Assembly: GCF_937999985.1 (NCBI RefSeq)
Contig: NZ_CALLDG010000113.1
Location: 1-48,262, forward strand
Direction of reading: 5' to 3'
DNA length: 48,262 bases
Source: an uncultured Corynebacterium sp.
GTDB lineage: Bacteria > Actinomycetota > Actinomycetes > Mycobacteriales > Mycobacteriaceae
In this document: positions 25,052 through 33,553 of the stretch, one piece after another
Layout of the letters: each line of letters begins with the position of its first letter
Numbering within the stretch: the stretch's first letter is position 1
Notes under the pieces: model-generated
What the model saw: the letters and a program-made list of their open reading frames with translations, nothing else
Database searches by the model: none
What the model was told of the DNA's origin: nothing
Translations under genes and position numbers: made by a program

Positions 25052-26041
25052 CTAGCGAGCGCGGGCGAGTTCGTAGAGCAACTCGATGCGCGCCTGGCTG
25101 GGGCGCAGTGCCCCGCCGCTACGGAAGCCGGCGCGGGCCAACTGGGCGCCGCCGCCCGTACCTCCGTAGACGAAGGAAACCCCGCCGGTTGGTACCCGGC
25201 TGCACACCACGACCGGCAGCTCGGTAGTACGCTCCGCGCGCCACGCCTCTAGCTCCTCGGCGACAGCTGTGGGAATGTTGCCGGATCCCATGGCAGCCAG
25301 CACCAGGCCGTCCACGGCACCTACCTTGGCACCCATTTTTGTGTCCGGCTCCCGCTTGTCCTGCTCTCGCAGCGCCCGAATGAGCTGACCGTCATCGCCC
25401 GCAAAGGCGCTGACGATGGGCACGTACAGCCCCGCTACCTGTAGTGGAGGCAGAGCAGTGCCATCCGCGCTGGGGGACTCGTCATCATGGTTCCCGGAGT
25501 CAATCAGTGCATTGCGGAAGGCTGTTTCGGCAGTGGTGTGGGCCTTGTAAGCCCCGCGGGCGGGAACGATGGCATCCCCGAAGACTATGTGAACCCCCGC
25601 AGAAAGTTCCCCCGATGCAAGCGCGGCGAGCGCGCGGGAAAGGTTGGCCGGGCCGTCCGGTGCGGCGTCATCACCCGGGCGCTGGGCGCCCGTAAACACT
25701 ACAGGGCAGGGTAGACCCAGGGCGCACGCGGCGGCGAGGGCTGATTCCTCCATCGTGTCCGTGCCATGCAGCACCACGACGCCGGCTGGGGTGGTGGAGC
25801 AGAAGCTAGCAATGTGGGCGACGAGCTCGTCGATTTGGGTAAGCGTGATGGAGCTGGAATCGATGCTCATGATGTCGTGCGGAAGGAGTTCGAGCTCCTG
25901 TGGAATGCGAGCCTGATCGACGATGTCCGCGCAGGTCAGTGACGGTACAAGGTCGCCTTCGGGAGAGTGGGCGCAGCTGATGGTGCCGCCGGTGCCGAGG
26001 ACGGGGACTTGCTGGCAATTCCGCGAGGGGGTGGAAGTCAT
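25052..26041 (-). CDS. ansA: L-asparaginase
   Basis: A 329-residue amidohydrolase producing aspartate and ammonia from asparagine. Threonine motif 1 is VLGTGGTIS (T17) and motif 2 is LHGTDTMEES (T94, D95); both catalytic threonines and the aspartate are present. I chose ATG at 26041, because the product then begins 11 residues before the first conserved strand; upstream in-frame codons give a Cys-rich stretch unlike any asparaginase. No signal peptide is evident, which suggests a cytoplasmic enzyme. It faces dinB tail to tail with a 14-bp gap. Confidence 0.9.
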   Translation of the reverse strand: MTSTPSRNCQQVPVLGTGGTISCAHSPEGDLVPSLTCADIVDQARIPQELELLPHDIMSIDSSSITLTQIDELVAHIASFCSTTPAGVVVLHGTDTMEESALAAACALGLPCPVVFTGAQRPGDDAAPDGPANLSRALAALASGELSAGVHIVFGDAIVPARGAYKAHTTAETAFRNALIDSGNHDDESPSADGTALPPLQVAGLYVPIVSAFAGDDGQLIRALREQDKREPDTKMGAKVGAVDGLVLAAMGSGNIPTAVAEELEAWRAERTTELPVVVCSRVPTGGVSFVYGGTGGGAQLARAGFRSGGALRPSQARIELLYELARAR

Positions 26042-26145
26042 GTGACCAATGTACGTGACGGCCCGGACAGGACCACGCGCGCACGGGCGCAAGTCACACG
26101 AATAACATCTGCAACAGCATGGCTTGTATAGTCGGAAACTGGTTC

Positions 26146-26160
26146 CCCAAAAATTTTGGG
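26146..26160. repeat. 15-bp palindrome in a divergent promoter region
   Basis: CCCAAAA-A-TTTTGGG is a perfect 7-bp-arm palindrome about one base of spacer, in the 238-bp gap between the asparaginase (-) and lipoprotein (+) starts. TATAGT at 26127-26132 lies close by. It could be an operator for either gene. Confidence 0.4.
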
Positions 26161-26279
26161 ATGTGTACTCCATGTGCACAGCTGTCTACGGCAGTGTGTC
26201 ACCGAGCACTGTTTTCTTACTCGGCTAATTGCACACGATCATTAGCATTACATTGTCCAACCATCGAAGGAGCATTCTC

Positions 26280-26828
26280 GTGCGTTCCACCCAGCGCTAC
26301 TCTCGCAGCACCAAGATCTTTACTCGCGCAACGGCTGTCTCCGCCGTCCTGGCTGCCGGGCTGACCCTTTCCGCCTGCGGCAACGACGACGATTCTTCCG
26401 ACAATTCCTCCTCTTCCTCTGCCACCACCGCCGCTGAATCTTCCGAGGCAGCCGAAGACCAGACCCCGACGGCGGAGGAGCTGTCGGGCGTGCTGAACCG
26501 CGCCGTAGACCCGGAAGTTCCGACCGAAGAAAAGGTGGACACGGTCGTGAACGGCGACCAGGCCCCGGAGCTCTTTGACGCCCTGACGAAGTCCCGCACC
26601 GAGTCCGGCGCGACCCTCGAAGTCGTCGACCCCGTACTGCCAAGCCTGACCCCCGGCAACGTCAACGCAACCGTGAACCTGACCGTGCCCGACCAGGAGC
26701 CGCACGTGGTCAGCGACGTGGAGTTCGTCAGCGAGGACGGCAAGTGGAAGCTGGATCAGGGCTGGGCCTGCACCCTGGTGGAAAACGTCCTGCCGGATCA
26801 GGTGCCGCCGATGTGCAAGGACCTCTAG
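26280..26828 (+). CDS. Secreted lipoprotein, Mtb12-like
   Basis: A 182-residue lipoprotein. The signal peptide has an Arg/Lys-rich start, a hydrophobic core (ATAVSAVLAAGLTL) and lipobox LSAC with Cys33. After a Ser/Asp/Glu-rich linker (34-70) the folded part runs from about 75 to 182 and holds Cys residues in the last third (WACTLVENVLPDQVPPMC). Its layout resembles the mycobacterial low-molecular-weight antigen Mtb12 family; that link is from memory and untested. GTG at 26280 has AAGGAG at 26267-26272. LspA, encoded 1.1 kb downstream, would process it. Confidence 0.8.
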   Translation: MRSTQRYSRSTKIFTRATAVSAVLAAGLTLSACGNDDDSSDNSSSSSATTAAESSEAAEDQTPTAEELSGVLNRAVDPEVPTEEKVDTVVNGDQAPELFDALTKSRTESGATLEVVDPVLPSLTPGNVNATVNLTVPDQEPHVVSDVEFVSEDGKWKLDQGWACTLVENVLPDQVPPMCKDL

Positions 26829-26876
26829 ATCACTTAGGCCGCTTAGAGTACTAAGGACACTGTTCTTTGGGGGGAA

Positions 26877-27866
26877 TTACTTTTCAGGGGTCCACTTCGA
26901 CTTCGACGTGGAGGTTTGCACCACGCGGACCGGGGAATCATCCTGCCCGTAGGTGACCTTCGTCTCCACGTTGATGTGGCCCCGAGTGGGCAGCACCTTG
27001 TTTAGATCCAGCGCGATCTGCCCGCTGGACTCGGTCTTGACGTCCAGCACCTTCAGATCGGTTTGCGCCAACGTAGCCACTGCCGGGCTGCGAGATACCT
27101 CCACCTTCAGCGAGACCGTCTGCCCCTCGCGCTCCAGCAGCGTATAGGTGACCTTCTGGGTCATCGAAACGTCGCCGTCCACACGGTTGGAAACCGTCCA
27201 CTTTGCGCCGATACCCACGGGCTCGGTGGGGAAGATCAGGGGGAAGTCGTTCATCTGGTTCAGCGCGGATTCCACGCTGGCGCGGGCGGTGGCGCTGGCT
27301 TCATCGGGAGCTGTGTAGCTTCGGGAGGTTGCGCGCCCGTCCACCTCCTGCTCGGTGGTCATCTTGAAGCCCTTGGCCGTGGCGATGTCCTCGTTCCGCT
27401 CGTCGTTGGTGCCGGTCGGTTCGCCCACGGTCACATTGGTCTGGCGCCCCTCACCGTCGGTAGTGACCTCGGCGGACAAGGGCAGGTTCATGGTGACCTC
27501 GTCATAGTCCAGCTCGTCAACATCCGGCTGCTCATCTTCCTTCGCCGTCTCTGAGGCGTCGGTGGCCGATGCGGTGGCGTCATCATCAGCATCATCGGAA
27601 TCGCCAGAACCACCAGACGCACCAACCGTGTGCTGCGCGAACCCTTGGGTGGCGTGGTACGTGACCTCCTGGCTGCCCTCCTGCGAGAACCAGGCGATCG
27701 GCTCCTGGGGAGAAGCCCCGCGGCTTAGAAGCTCCACCTTGACGCCCGGCACGGCAACGTCTGCCGGCTTAGCTTGCGGCTGCTCGGAGTCAGAGCATGC
27801 GACGGCCGTGAAGGCCAGGCCTATGGCGCTGCAAACAGCCAGCGCGGACTTGCTAGAAATACCCAC
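26877..27866 (-). CDS. Secreted lipoprotein of unknown function
   Basis: A 329-residue lipoprotein: a signal peptide with lipobox AVAC and Cys24, then an acidic low-complexity region about residues 80-125, then a domain rich in beta-type segments (FPTEPVGIGAKWTVSNRVDGD, KVTYTLLEREGQTVSLKVEV). It may belong to an actinobacterial uncharacterised lipoprotein family (DUF6263-like, not verified). I chose GTG at 27866, since it gives a proper signal peptide; no ribosome site is seen. It is divergent from lspA by 40 bp and convergent with the other lipoprotein. Confidence 0.75.
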   Translation of the reverse strand: MGISSKSALAVCSAIGLAFTAVACSDSEQPQAKPADVAVPGVKVELLSRGASPQEPIAWFSQEGSQEVTYHATQGFAQHTVGASGGSGDSDDADDDATASATDASETAKEDEQPDVDELDYDEVTMNLPLSAEVTTDGEGRQTNVTVGEPTGTNDERNEDIATAKGFKMTTEQEVDGRATSRSYTAPDEASATARASVESALNQMNDFPLIFPTEPVGIGAKWTVSNRVDGDVSMTQKVTYTLLEREGQTVSLKVEVSRSPAVATLAQTDLKVLDVKTESSGQIALDLNKVLPTRGHINVETKVTYGQDDSPVRVVQTSTSKSKWTPEK

Positions 27867-27892
27867 AAGTTCACAGCGTAACAGGCGGACAT

Positions 27893-27898
27893 TAGACT
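27893..27898 (+). promoter_or_regulatory. -10 element of a probably leaderless lspA
   Basis: TAGACT lies 8 bp before GTG 27907, and no ribosome site stands between them. A transcript starting at or next to the GTG would be leaderless. No clear -35 is seen. Confidence 0.4.
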
Positions 27899-27906
27899 GA
27901 ATAAGC

Positions 27907-28464
27907 GTGACTTCAAAACGTGCATCTTTCGCCGCCTTGACCCTGATGTTCGGGATCATCGTCGTCGACCAGATCACTAAATGGGCGGTCGTCGAAAATC
28001 TAGAGGAGCAACGGGCCTACCCCGTCATCGGCGAGTTCTTCCGGCTCTATCTGGTGCGCAACCCCGGCGCGGCTTTTTCCATGGGGACGAACGCCACCAT
28101 CATCTTCTCCATATTCCAGCTAGTCGCCTTCCTGGCCTGCATTGTGCTGGCCCTGCGCACGCGCTACATGGCCGGGGCGCTACCGATCGGCCTGATCGGC
28201 GGCGGTGCGGCAGGCAACCTGGTGGATCGTATCTTTCGCGAGCCGGGGGGCATGCACGGGCATGTTGTGGACTTTCTTTCTTTCGGTAGCTTCGCGATCT
28301 TTAATGTTGCGGACGCCGCCATCACAGTCGGTGTTGTCTGCTACCTGATCTATGCGTTCTTCATCGAGCCGGCGAATCACGTGCGGGAGGAGCGAGAAGA
28401 ACGGGAAGCACCGGAGAAATCCAGTGAGGAACAGGAGGACGCCAGCGAGGAGGTGAACCGATGA
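27907..28464 (+). CDS. lspA: Lipoprotein signal peptidase II
   Basis: A 185-residue membrane aspartyl protease that cuts diacylated prolipoproteins. Four membrane helices are visible. Conserved boxes are VVDQITKW (D21), VRNPGAAFS, GGGAAGNLVDR (catalytic D107) and FNVADAAITVG (catalytic D136). The C-terminal 30 residues are a charged Glu/Arg tail. It starts at GTG 27907, apparently leaderless. It leads an operon: rluD-like overlaps by ATGA, then an overlap by GTGA, then rarD abuts. Confidence 0.95.
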   Translation: MTSKRASFAALTLMFGIIVVDQITKWAVVENLEEQRAYPVIGEFFRLYLVRNPGAAFSMGTNATIIFSIFQLVAFLACIVLALRTRYMAGALPIGLIGGGAAGNLVDRIFREPGGMHGHVVDFLSFGSFAIFNVADAAITVGVVCYLIYAFFIEPANHVREEREEREAPEKSSEEQEDASEEVNR

Positions 28465-29432
28465 CCCGCGAGAACCGAGTGATGCCCGTGCCGGACGGAC
28501 TGGCCGGCATGCGCGTGGATTCCGGCTTATCCAAGCTGCTGGGGCTCAGCCGCACCGCCGTGGCGGAGCTGGCGGCCGATGGCGACATCCTGCAGGATCA
28601 GGCGCCGGTGGGGAAGTCCGACCGTTTGGTTGCGGGCGCGTGGCTGGACGTGACTCTGCCCGCCCCGCCGCGGGATCTGGCCGCCGAGCCCGCCCGCCAC
28701 GTGGAGGGCATGGACATCCTCTACTCCGACGAGGACGTGATCGTGGTGGACAAGCCCGTCGGCGTGGCAGCGCACCCCACCGTCGGCTGGGAGGGGCCCA
28801 CCGTAACCTCCGGCCTGGCCGCCGCAGGCTTCCGCATCTCCACCTCCGGCCCACCGGAGCGCAAGGGGATCGTGCAGCGCCTGGACGTCGGCACCTCCGG
28901 GGTGATGATCGTCGCCGCCAGTGAGCGCGCCTACACCGTGCTGAAGAATGCCTTCCGCGACCGGGAGGTCTCCAAGACCTATCACGCACTGGTTCAGGGC
29001 CATCCGGATCCGACTTCCGGCACGATCGACGCGCCGATCGGCCGCCACCCGTCCGCGGGCTGGCGCTTCAGCGTGCGCGAAGACGGCAAGCACGCCATCA
29101 CCCACTACGACACCCTGGAGGCGCACCGCCAGGCCAGCCTGCTAGAGGTGAAGTTGGAGACGGGACGCACCCACCAGATCCGTGTGCACTTCTCTGCACT
29201 GCACCACCCGCTGTGCGGCGACCCGATGTACGGCAGCGATCCGAAGCTGGCGGAGAAGTTGGAGCTTACCCGCCAGTGGCTGCACGCCGTGGAGCTGGGC
29301 TTTCCGCACCCGGATGGCTCGTGGAAGACCGTCCGTTCGCCGTACCCGGAGGATCTGCAGCTGGCCCTTGACAGGCTGCGGGATGCCAACGGCATCGCCG
29401 CGCCGGGTTCCGGCGAAGGGGTCCGCTCGTGA
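28461..29432 (+). CDS. RluA/RluD-family rRNA pseudouridine synthase
   Basis: A 323-residue pseudouridine synthase with an N-terminal S4 RNA-binding domain (about 15-65, RVDSGLSKLLGLSRTAVAEL) and a catalytic domain holding GIVQRLDVGTSGVMI, where D142 is the nucleophile, and ETGRTHQIRVHF. The RluD-type of this family modifies helix 69 of 23S rRNA; I cannot separate RluD from RluA/RluC activities here. The lspA-rluD neighbourhood is widely conserved. ATGA start overlap with lspA. Confidence 0.92.
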   Translation: MTRENRVMPVPDGLAGMRVDSGLSKLLGLSRTAVAELAADGDILQDQAPVGKSDRLVAGAWLDVTLPAPPRDLAAEPARHVEGMDILYSDEDVIVVDKPVGVAAHPTVGWEGPTVTSGLAAAGFRISTSGPPERKGIVQRLDVGTSGVMIVAASERAYTVLKNAFRDREVSKTYHALVQGHPDPTSGTIDAPIGRHPSAGWRFSVREDGKHAITHYDTLEAHRQASLLEVKLETGRTHQIRVHFSALHHPLCGDPMYGSDPKLAEKLELTRQWLHAVELGFPHPDGSWKTVRSPYPEDLQLALDRLRDANGIAAPGSGEGVRS

Positions 29433-30073
29433 GCCAGGAGCAGCACTATCGGGGGCGCAGCCCCCAGCAGTTGAAGGCGAACAAGAAGCGGCAGCGCCAG
29501 CTGGACTGGGAGGATACGCGTCGGCCCGCCTGGGTGGCCTGGCTTTCCGGACTATGCCTCATTGCGATGGGACTGGGCGTCATCGCCATGAGCACCTCGG
29601 ACCTCACCTTGAAGCCGCCGAACATCAACGGCGACCAGCTCGGCCCCTTCGACGGCACCCCGGCGCAGTACCGGGAACACGCGCGCGAGCAGCTAGACCA
29701 GATGACCGGAGACGAACCCCGCTGGGCACTAGTTTCCCCCGACCCGGAGCACCCTTGGGACTCTAAGGCGGTGATCGACCTGGTGCAGGGGCTCGATATG
29801 CGTGTGAGTACCCTCTACTTCGGAGCGACCGCGCAGGCTGTACTGCCCGAGCCGGCGGTGGGCCGCACCCGCGCCGACGTGATCAATCAGGTAGTAGACC
29901 GGATGGCTCGCAGCGCACAAACTGAACCGGACAAACTGCTTATCGACGGTGTGTTGGTCCATGCCACGCCCGAGCAGCTCCGCGAGCTCGCACAGCGCGC
30001 ATACGCCGTGGAACCCGCCGACCCCGAGGCGGTCTATGGGCGTATTGGAATTCGACCGATGGGAGCTAGATAA
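29429..30073 (+). CDS. Single-helix membrane protein of unknown function
   Basis: A 214-residue protein starting at GTG in a GTGA overlap with the rluD-like gene. It has a basic cytoplasmic start (LKANKKRQRQLDWEDTRRP), one membrane helix at about 36-56, then a soluble outside domain of about 150 residues containing EPRWALVSPDPEHPWDSKAV. No catalytic motif is recognised. The strict overlaps on one side and abutment with rarD on the other place it in the lspA operon, so a role at the envelope is plausible but unproven. Confidence 0.75.
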   Translation: MSQEQHYRGRSPQQLKANKKRQRQLDWEDTRRPAWVAWLSGLCLIAMGLGVIAMSTSDLTLKPPNINGDQLGPFDGTPAQYREHAREQLDQMTGDEPRWALVSPDPEHPWDSKAVIDLVQGLDMRVSTLYFGATAQAVLPEPAVGRTRADVINQVVDRMARSAQTEPDKLLIDGVLVHATPEQLRELAQRAYAVEPADPEAVYGRIGIRPMGAR

Positions 30074-30949
30074 GTGATCTGGGGCCTGCTGTCCTACCTG
30101 ATGTGGGGGCTTTTCCCCGCATTCTTCCCACTCCTGCAGCCGGCGACGCCGATGGAGATCCTGGCGCACCGCTTCGTGTGGACTCTGGTGTTCATGCTGT
30201 TGCTGCTCGCGGCACTGCGCGGGTACAAGCAGCTGCGGGCGATCACGGCGCGTCAATGGTGGATCGTCTCGGCAGCCGCGGTGTTGATCAGCGTGAACTG
30301 GGGGCTGTACATCTACGCTGTGAACAACAACCACGTCGCGGACGCCGCCCTCGGATACTTTGTAAACCCACTGGTCAGCGTGCTTCTGGGTGTGATCGTG
30401 CTGGGGGAGAAGCTGCGCCGCCTGCAGCTGGTTTCCGTCGGCATCGCCACCATCGCCGTGGTTGTTCTGACGGTCGCGCTCGGTTCGCCGCCGATCATTT
30501 CTTTGGGGCTGGCCTTTAGCTTCGGGTTCTACGGGCTAGTGAAAAAGCAGGTTCGTTTGACGCCCATTCAGTCCCTCACCGCCGAAACTCTTGTACTGGC
30601 GCCGGTAGGGCTGATCTACCTGGGGTTCCTGCAATCCCAGGGCACCAACACTTTTGTGCAGCTGGGCGCGGGCCACGCAGCACTGCTGATGCTGGCGGGC
30701 GTGGTGACCGCGCTGCCGCTGCTGTGCTTTGCCCGTGCCGCGCAGGAAATGTCGCTGACTAGCCTGGGAATGGTGCAGTACATCACGCCCGTGATCCAGA
30801 TGCTGTGGGCGGTGTTCGTGAACAACGAACACATCGAGCCCGCCCGCTGGGTCGGCTTCGTGCTGATCTGGATCGCGGTGATCGTCTTCATTGTCGACCT
30901 GGTGCGCCACCGTCCGCCGCGCGTGCGGCGGGTGAAGAAGCTGAGTTAG
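30074..30949 (+). CDS. rarD: RarD-type EamA transporter
   Basis: A 291-residue polytopic protein of the drug/metabolite transporter superfamily with about ten helices in two EamA halves. The start IWGLLSYLMWGLFPAFFPLL and the NWGLYIYAVNNNHVADAALGYFVNP region, here split by normal family spacing, are typical of RarD. The substrate is not known. GTG at 30074 directly follows the upstream stop. Its stop overlaps the stop of the convergent oxidase gene. Confidence 0.88.
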   Translation: MIWGLLSYLMWGLFPAFFPLLQPATPMEILAHRFVWTLVFMLLLLAALRGYKQLRAITARQWWIVSAAAVLISVNWGLYIYAVNNNHVADAALGYFVNPLVSVLLGVIVLGEKLRRLQLVSVGIATIAVVVLTVALGSPPIISLGLAFSFGFYGLVKKQVRLTPIQSLTAETLVLAPVGLIYLGFLQSQGTNTFVQLGAGHAALLMLAGVVTALPLLCFARAAQEMSLTSLGMVQYITPVIQMLWAVFVNNEHIEPARWVGFVLIWIAVIVFIVDLVRHRPPRVRRVKKLS

Positions 30950-32298
30950 GCCAGCCCGAAAACGCGATCGATCATCGCGTTGCGCATCATGCCCTGCGGA
31001 TCCACCTTCGCGCGGATCTCGCAGGCGCGCGCCAGATCCTCGTGCCGCTCCAGCAGATCCTCGTGGGTGAGGGTGTGCAGCTTGCCCCAGTGCGGGCGGC
31101 CACCGGAAGCGGCCTTGAAGATCGGCTCGATGTGGCGGAACAGCGCCTGGTGGCTGTCCTTGTTGTAGCGGTGGATGGCGATGTAGCAGGACTCGCGGCC
31201 CTTAGCCGTGGATAGCGGCACGTCGTCCGCCGCCGTGGCGCGGACCTCGATGGGGAAGAGCACCTGCTCGCCGCAGGTGTTCATGGTGTGCTGGACGTCC
31301 CGCAGGATCTCGCGGGCATCGGCCAGCGGCACCGAATACTCCATCTCGTTGAAACGCACCCGGCGGGCGCTGACGAACACGTCGTGGGCCACGTTGGAGT
31401 ACTCCCGCTGCGCCAGCGTCTTCGCGCTCAGCTTGGCGAAGGGCCGGCTTAAGGAGGGGAAGTGGTGCGCCAGATCGTTCATCACCCGATAGGCGCCGTT
31501 GTTTAGCAGCTCGTCGTCCAGCACTTCCTTCCACCGCGGGATGGGGTTGGTGGGGGTGTTGCCCGGCAGGCGGGTGTTCGTCTTCACATGGGCCACGTCG
31601 GTGCCGGGGAACCAGTAGAACTCCAGGTGATCCTTGCCACGTACCCGCTCGGCGAAGTTCTCCACCACGTCGTCGTTCGGCTCTGCGCGCTCGACCGCGT
31701 GGAGGACGAAGGTATCCACCACGTCCAACTCCACCTCGGTGATGATGCCGTAGGCACCCAGGGAAACGCGCGCGATGTCGTACAGCTCGCCGGCGATGCC
31801 GTCTGCGCCCGGGTAGCACTCGTGCGCCTGGCCGTCCGGCGTGATGATGCGGAAGGCGCGCAGCATGCCGGCGAAGCCAGTAAAGCCCAGCCCCGTGCCG
31901 TGGGTACTCGTGCCGATCGCGCCTGCCAGCGACTGCGGGTCTACGTCGCCCTGGTTGGCCAGCGCCACGCCCAGGGGAGCCAGGATGCCCGGCACATCCC
32001 GCAGCCGGGTGCCCGCGCGCAGGCGGGCGGTCATCTTCTCCGGGTCGAAGCGGATCAGCCCGGCCAAGTTGTCCAGGCTCACCTGGATGCCCTCCGTGGC
32101 GGCCACGGAGGTGAAGGAATGGCCAGCGCCGATGGGCTTGACCTTCTCGCCGGAGGCGGCGGCCCGCTGAATGATCTGGATCAGCTCGGCCTCGTCGCGC
32201 GGGGCGACCTGCTTGCGCGGTTGGGCGGCGGAGACTCCGGACCAGTTGACCCAACGAGAGTTATAAGCGGGCTTGCGGGTTGTAGTGGGGGTGCTCAT
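30946..32298 (-). CDS. FAD-linked aldonolactone oxidase-like protein
   Basis: A 450-residue flavoprotein of the vanillyl-alcohol oxidase fold. The FAD-binding domain covers about 30-200 with KPIGAGHSFTS and GTSTHGTGLG, and the ALO domain follows, with the family signature HWGK in GGRPHWGKLHTL near the C end. It is close in design to D-arabinono- and L-gulono-1,4-lactone oxidases or dehydrogenases; the true substrate in corynebacteria is uncertain. It starts at ATG 32298, sharing TGATGA with the stop of the racemase-like gene, so the pair should be translated together. Confidence 0.88.
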   Translation of the reverse strand: MSTPTTTRKPAYNSRWVNWSGVSAAQPRKQVAPRDEAELIQIIQRAAASGEKVKPIGAGHSFTSVAATEGIQVSLDNLAGLIRFDPEKMTARLRAGTRLRDVPGILAPLGVALANQGDVDPQSLAGAIGTSTHGTGLGFTGFAGMLRAFRIITPDGQAHECYPGADGIAGELYDIARVSLGAYGIITEVELDVVDTFVLHAVERAEPNDDVVENFAERVRGKDHLEFYWFPGTDVAHVKTNTRLPGNTPTNPIPRWKEVLDDELLNNGAYRVMNDLAHHFPSLSRPFAKLSAKTLAQREYSNVAHDVFVSARRVRFNEMEYSVPLADAREILRDVQHTMNTCGEQVLFPIEVRATAADDVPLSTAKGRESCYIAIHRYNKDSHQALFRHIEPIFKAASGGRPHWGKLHTLTHEDLLERHEDLARACEIRAKVDPQGMMRNAMIDRVFGLA

Positions 32299-33476
32299 CA
32301 GACAAAACTCTTTCCTTCGCCGCGGTAGGTGGGCCACTCCGCGATGATTTCGCCGGCCGAGACGACCAGCACGGTATCGATGTATTCAGTTGCTTCGCCG
32401 GCCTTCGCGTGGCGCATCCAGACGTGGTCGCCGAGGCGGAGGTTGCGGGCGGCGGGGCCAGTCAGGGGAGTCTGCACCTCACCCGGGCCTTCCAGGGGTG
32501 CCATCTTCAGGTCGCGGGGCCAGTCGACGACTGGCAGACGGTCTTTGCCGGCCGGACCGGAGGCGATGCGGCCGCCACCGGCCACTGTCACCGTGTCCTC
32601 GGCAGGACGGCGCACGACCGGCACCACGAACCACTCCGCCGGGGTGGGCTGGAACTGCCGATAGTGGTCAAACAGGGCCGGGCCGATGATGCCGGAGCCC
32701 GCGCCGATCTCGGTGACCGCGGCCTCTGCACTGGTGGTTTCGATGGACCCGGTGCCACCGCCGTTGACGAACTCCAGCGGAGGCAGGCCCGCCACCCGCA
32801 GCTCTTCGGCGACGGCGGCGACGATCTTCGCGCGGCGGCCGGCCAACTCACGGACGGACAACGCCTTCATCGCCGCGATCGCCGGGGATGTATCGGTAGT
32901 GCCCGCCACCTGGCCCTCATATGCCATCAGGCCGACCAGGCGGAAGCCCTCGCGCTGACGGACCTGCCGGGCGATGTTGCGTACTTCCTCAGCCGTGTGC
33001 AGAGGGGAGCGCAGAGCTCCGATGTGAACGGGGCCGGCGCGAAGTGCGGCGTCAATATCAATACAAACCCGAATCTCTCCACGCTCGTGGGGCGGCACCA
33101 CGGCGTCAATAAGATCCAGGTGGGCGACCGAATCCACCATGAGGGTCACGCACTCCATGGCGCGCGCATCGTGGATCAGGCGGTGCAGGCCCTCGCGGTG
33201 GGCGGAGGGGTAGGCGACGAGGATATCGTCGCTGACCTGCTCCTGGCACAGCCACAGGGCTTCGTTGAGGTTATAGGCCAAGATGCCGCGATAGCCGGGG
33301 AGGGTGAGGACCTCCGAGATCAGCGAGCGGATGCGGAGCGACTTGCTGGCCACCCGGATCGGGGTGCCGCGGGAACGGTGCGCCATGTCCAAGGCGTTGG
33401 CTCTGGCGGCATCCAGATCCAACACCGCAAAGGGTGCGTCCAGGTGCGCTACTGCGAGGCGAATATCTTTTTTCAT
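32298..33476 (-). CDS. PLP alanine racemase-like protein (amino acid deaminase/aldolase type)
   Basis: A 392-residue fold-type III PLP enzyme. The N-terminal barrel contains PFAVLDLDAARAN and RVASKSLRIRSL, where the lysine should bind PLP. The C-terminal part resembles D-threonine aldolase and D-serine dehydratase domains, with the metal-site-like end GDHVWMRHAKAGE. The substrate is unknown. I chose ATG at 33476 because homologues start near DIRLAVAHLDAPFAVLD; ATG 33509 is an alternative. No ribosome site is seen for either. It is divergent from dnaE. Confidence 0.8.
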   Translation of the reverse strand: MKKDIRLAVAHLDAPFAVLDLDAARANALDMAHRSRGTPIRVASKSLRIRSLISEVLTLPGYRGILAYNLNEALWLCQEQVSDDILVAYPSAHREGLHRLIHDARAMECVTLMVDSVAHLDLIDAVVPPHERGEIRVCIDIDAALRAGPVHIGALRSPLHTAEEVRNIARQVRQREGFRLVGLMAYEGQVAGTTDTSPAIAAMKALSVRELAGRRAKIVAAVAEELRVAGLPPLEFVNGGGTGSIETTSAEAAVTEIGAGSGIIGPALFDHYRQFQPTPAEWFVVPVVRRPAEDTVTVAGGGRIASGPAGKDRLPVVDWPRDLKMAPLEGPGEVQTPLTGPAARNLRLGDHVWMRHAKAGEATEYIDTVLVVSAGEIIAEWPTYRGEGKSFV

Positions 33477-33501
33477 GAAAAATAACTGTATAGCGATAAG
33501 G

Positions 33502-33527
33502 AATCGCATGTGCCGAAAAATGCGATT
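33502..33527. repeat. Inverted repeat between divergent dnaE and racemase-like genes
   Basis: AATCGCAT (33502-33509), 10-bp spacer, ATGCGATT (33520-33527): perfect arms. It lies upstream of -10 TATGAT of dnaE and upstream of TATACA on the other strand, covering the -35 zones of both. The spacing of arm centres is near two helical turns, as for a dimeric regulator. Confidence 0.5.
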
Positions 33528-33539
33528 TTTGCGACGCGC

Positions 33540-33545
33540 TATGAT
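33540..33545 (+). promoter_or_regulatory. -10 element of a probably leaderless dnaE
   Basis: TATGAT ends 8 bp before ATG 33554 and no ribosome site lies between, so the transcript should start at or next to the A of the ATG. No good -35 is seen. Confidence 0.45.
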
Positions 33546-33553
33546 GGCCAATC

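Noticed and set aside
26042..26179. N-terminal extension of the asparaginase
   Set aside because: The 46 extra residues are Cys-rich and unlike any asparaginase, while ATG 26041 gives the normal N end.
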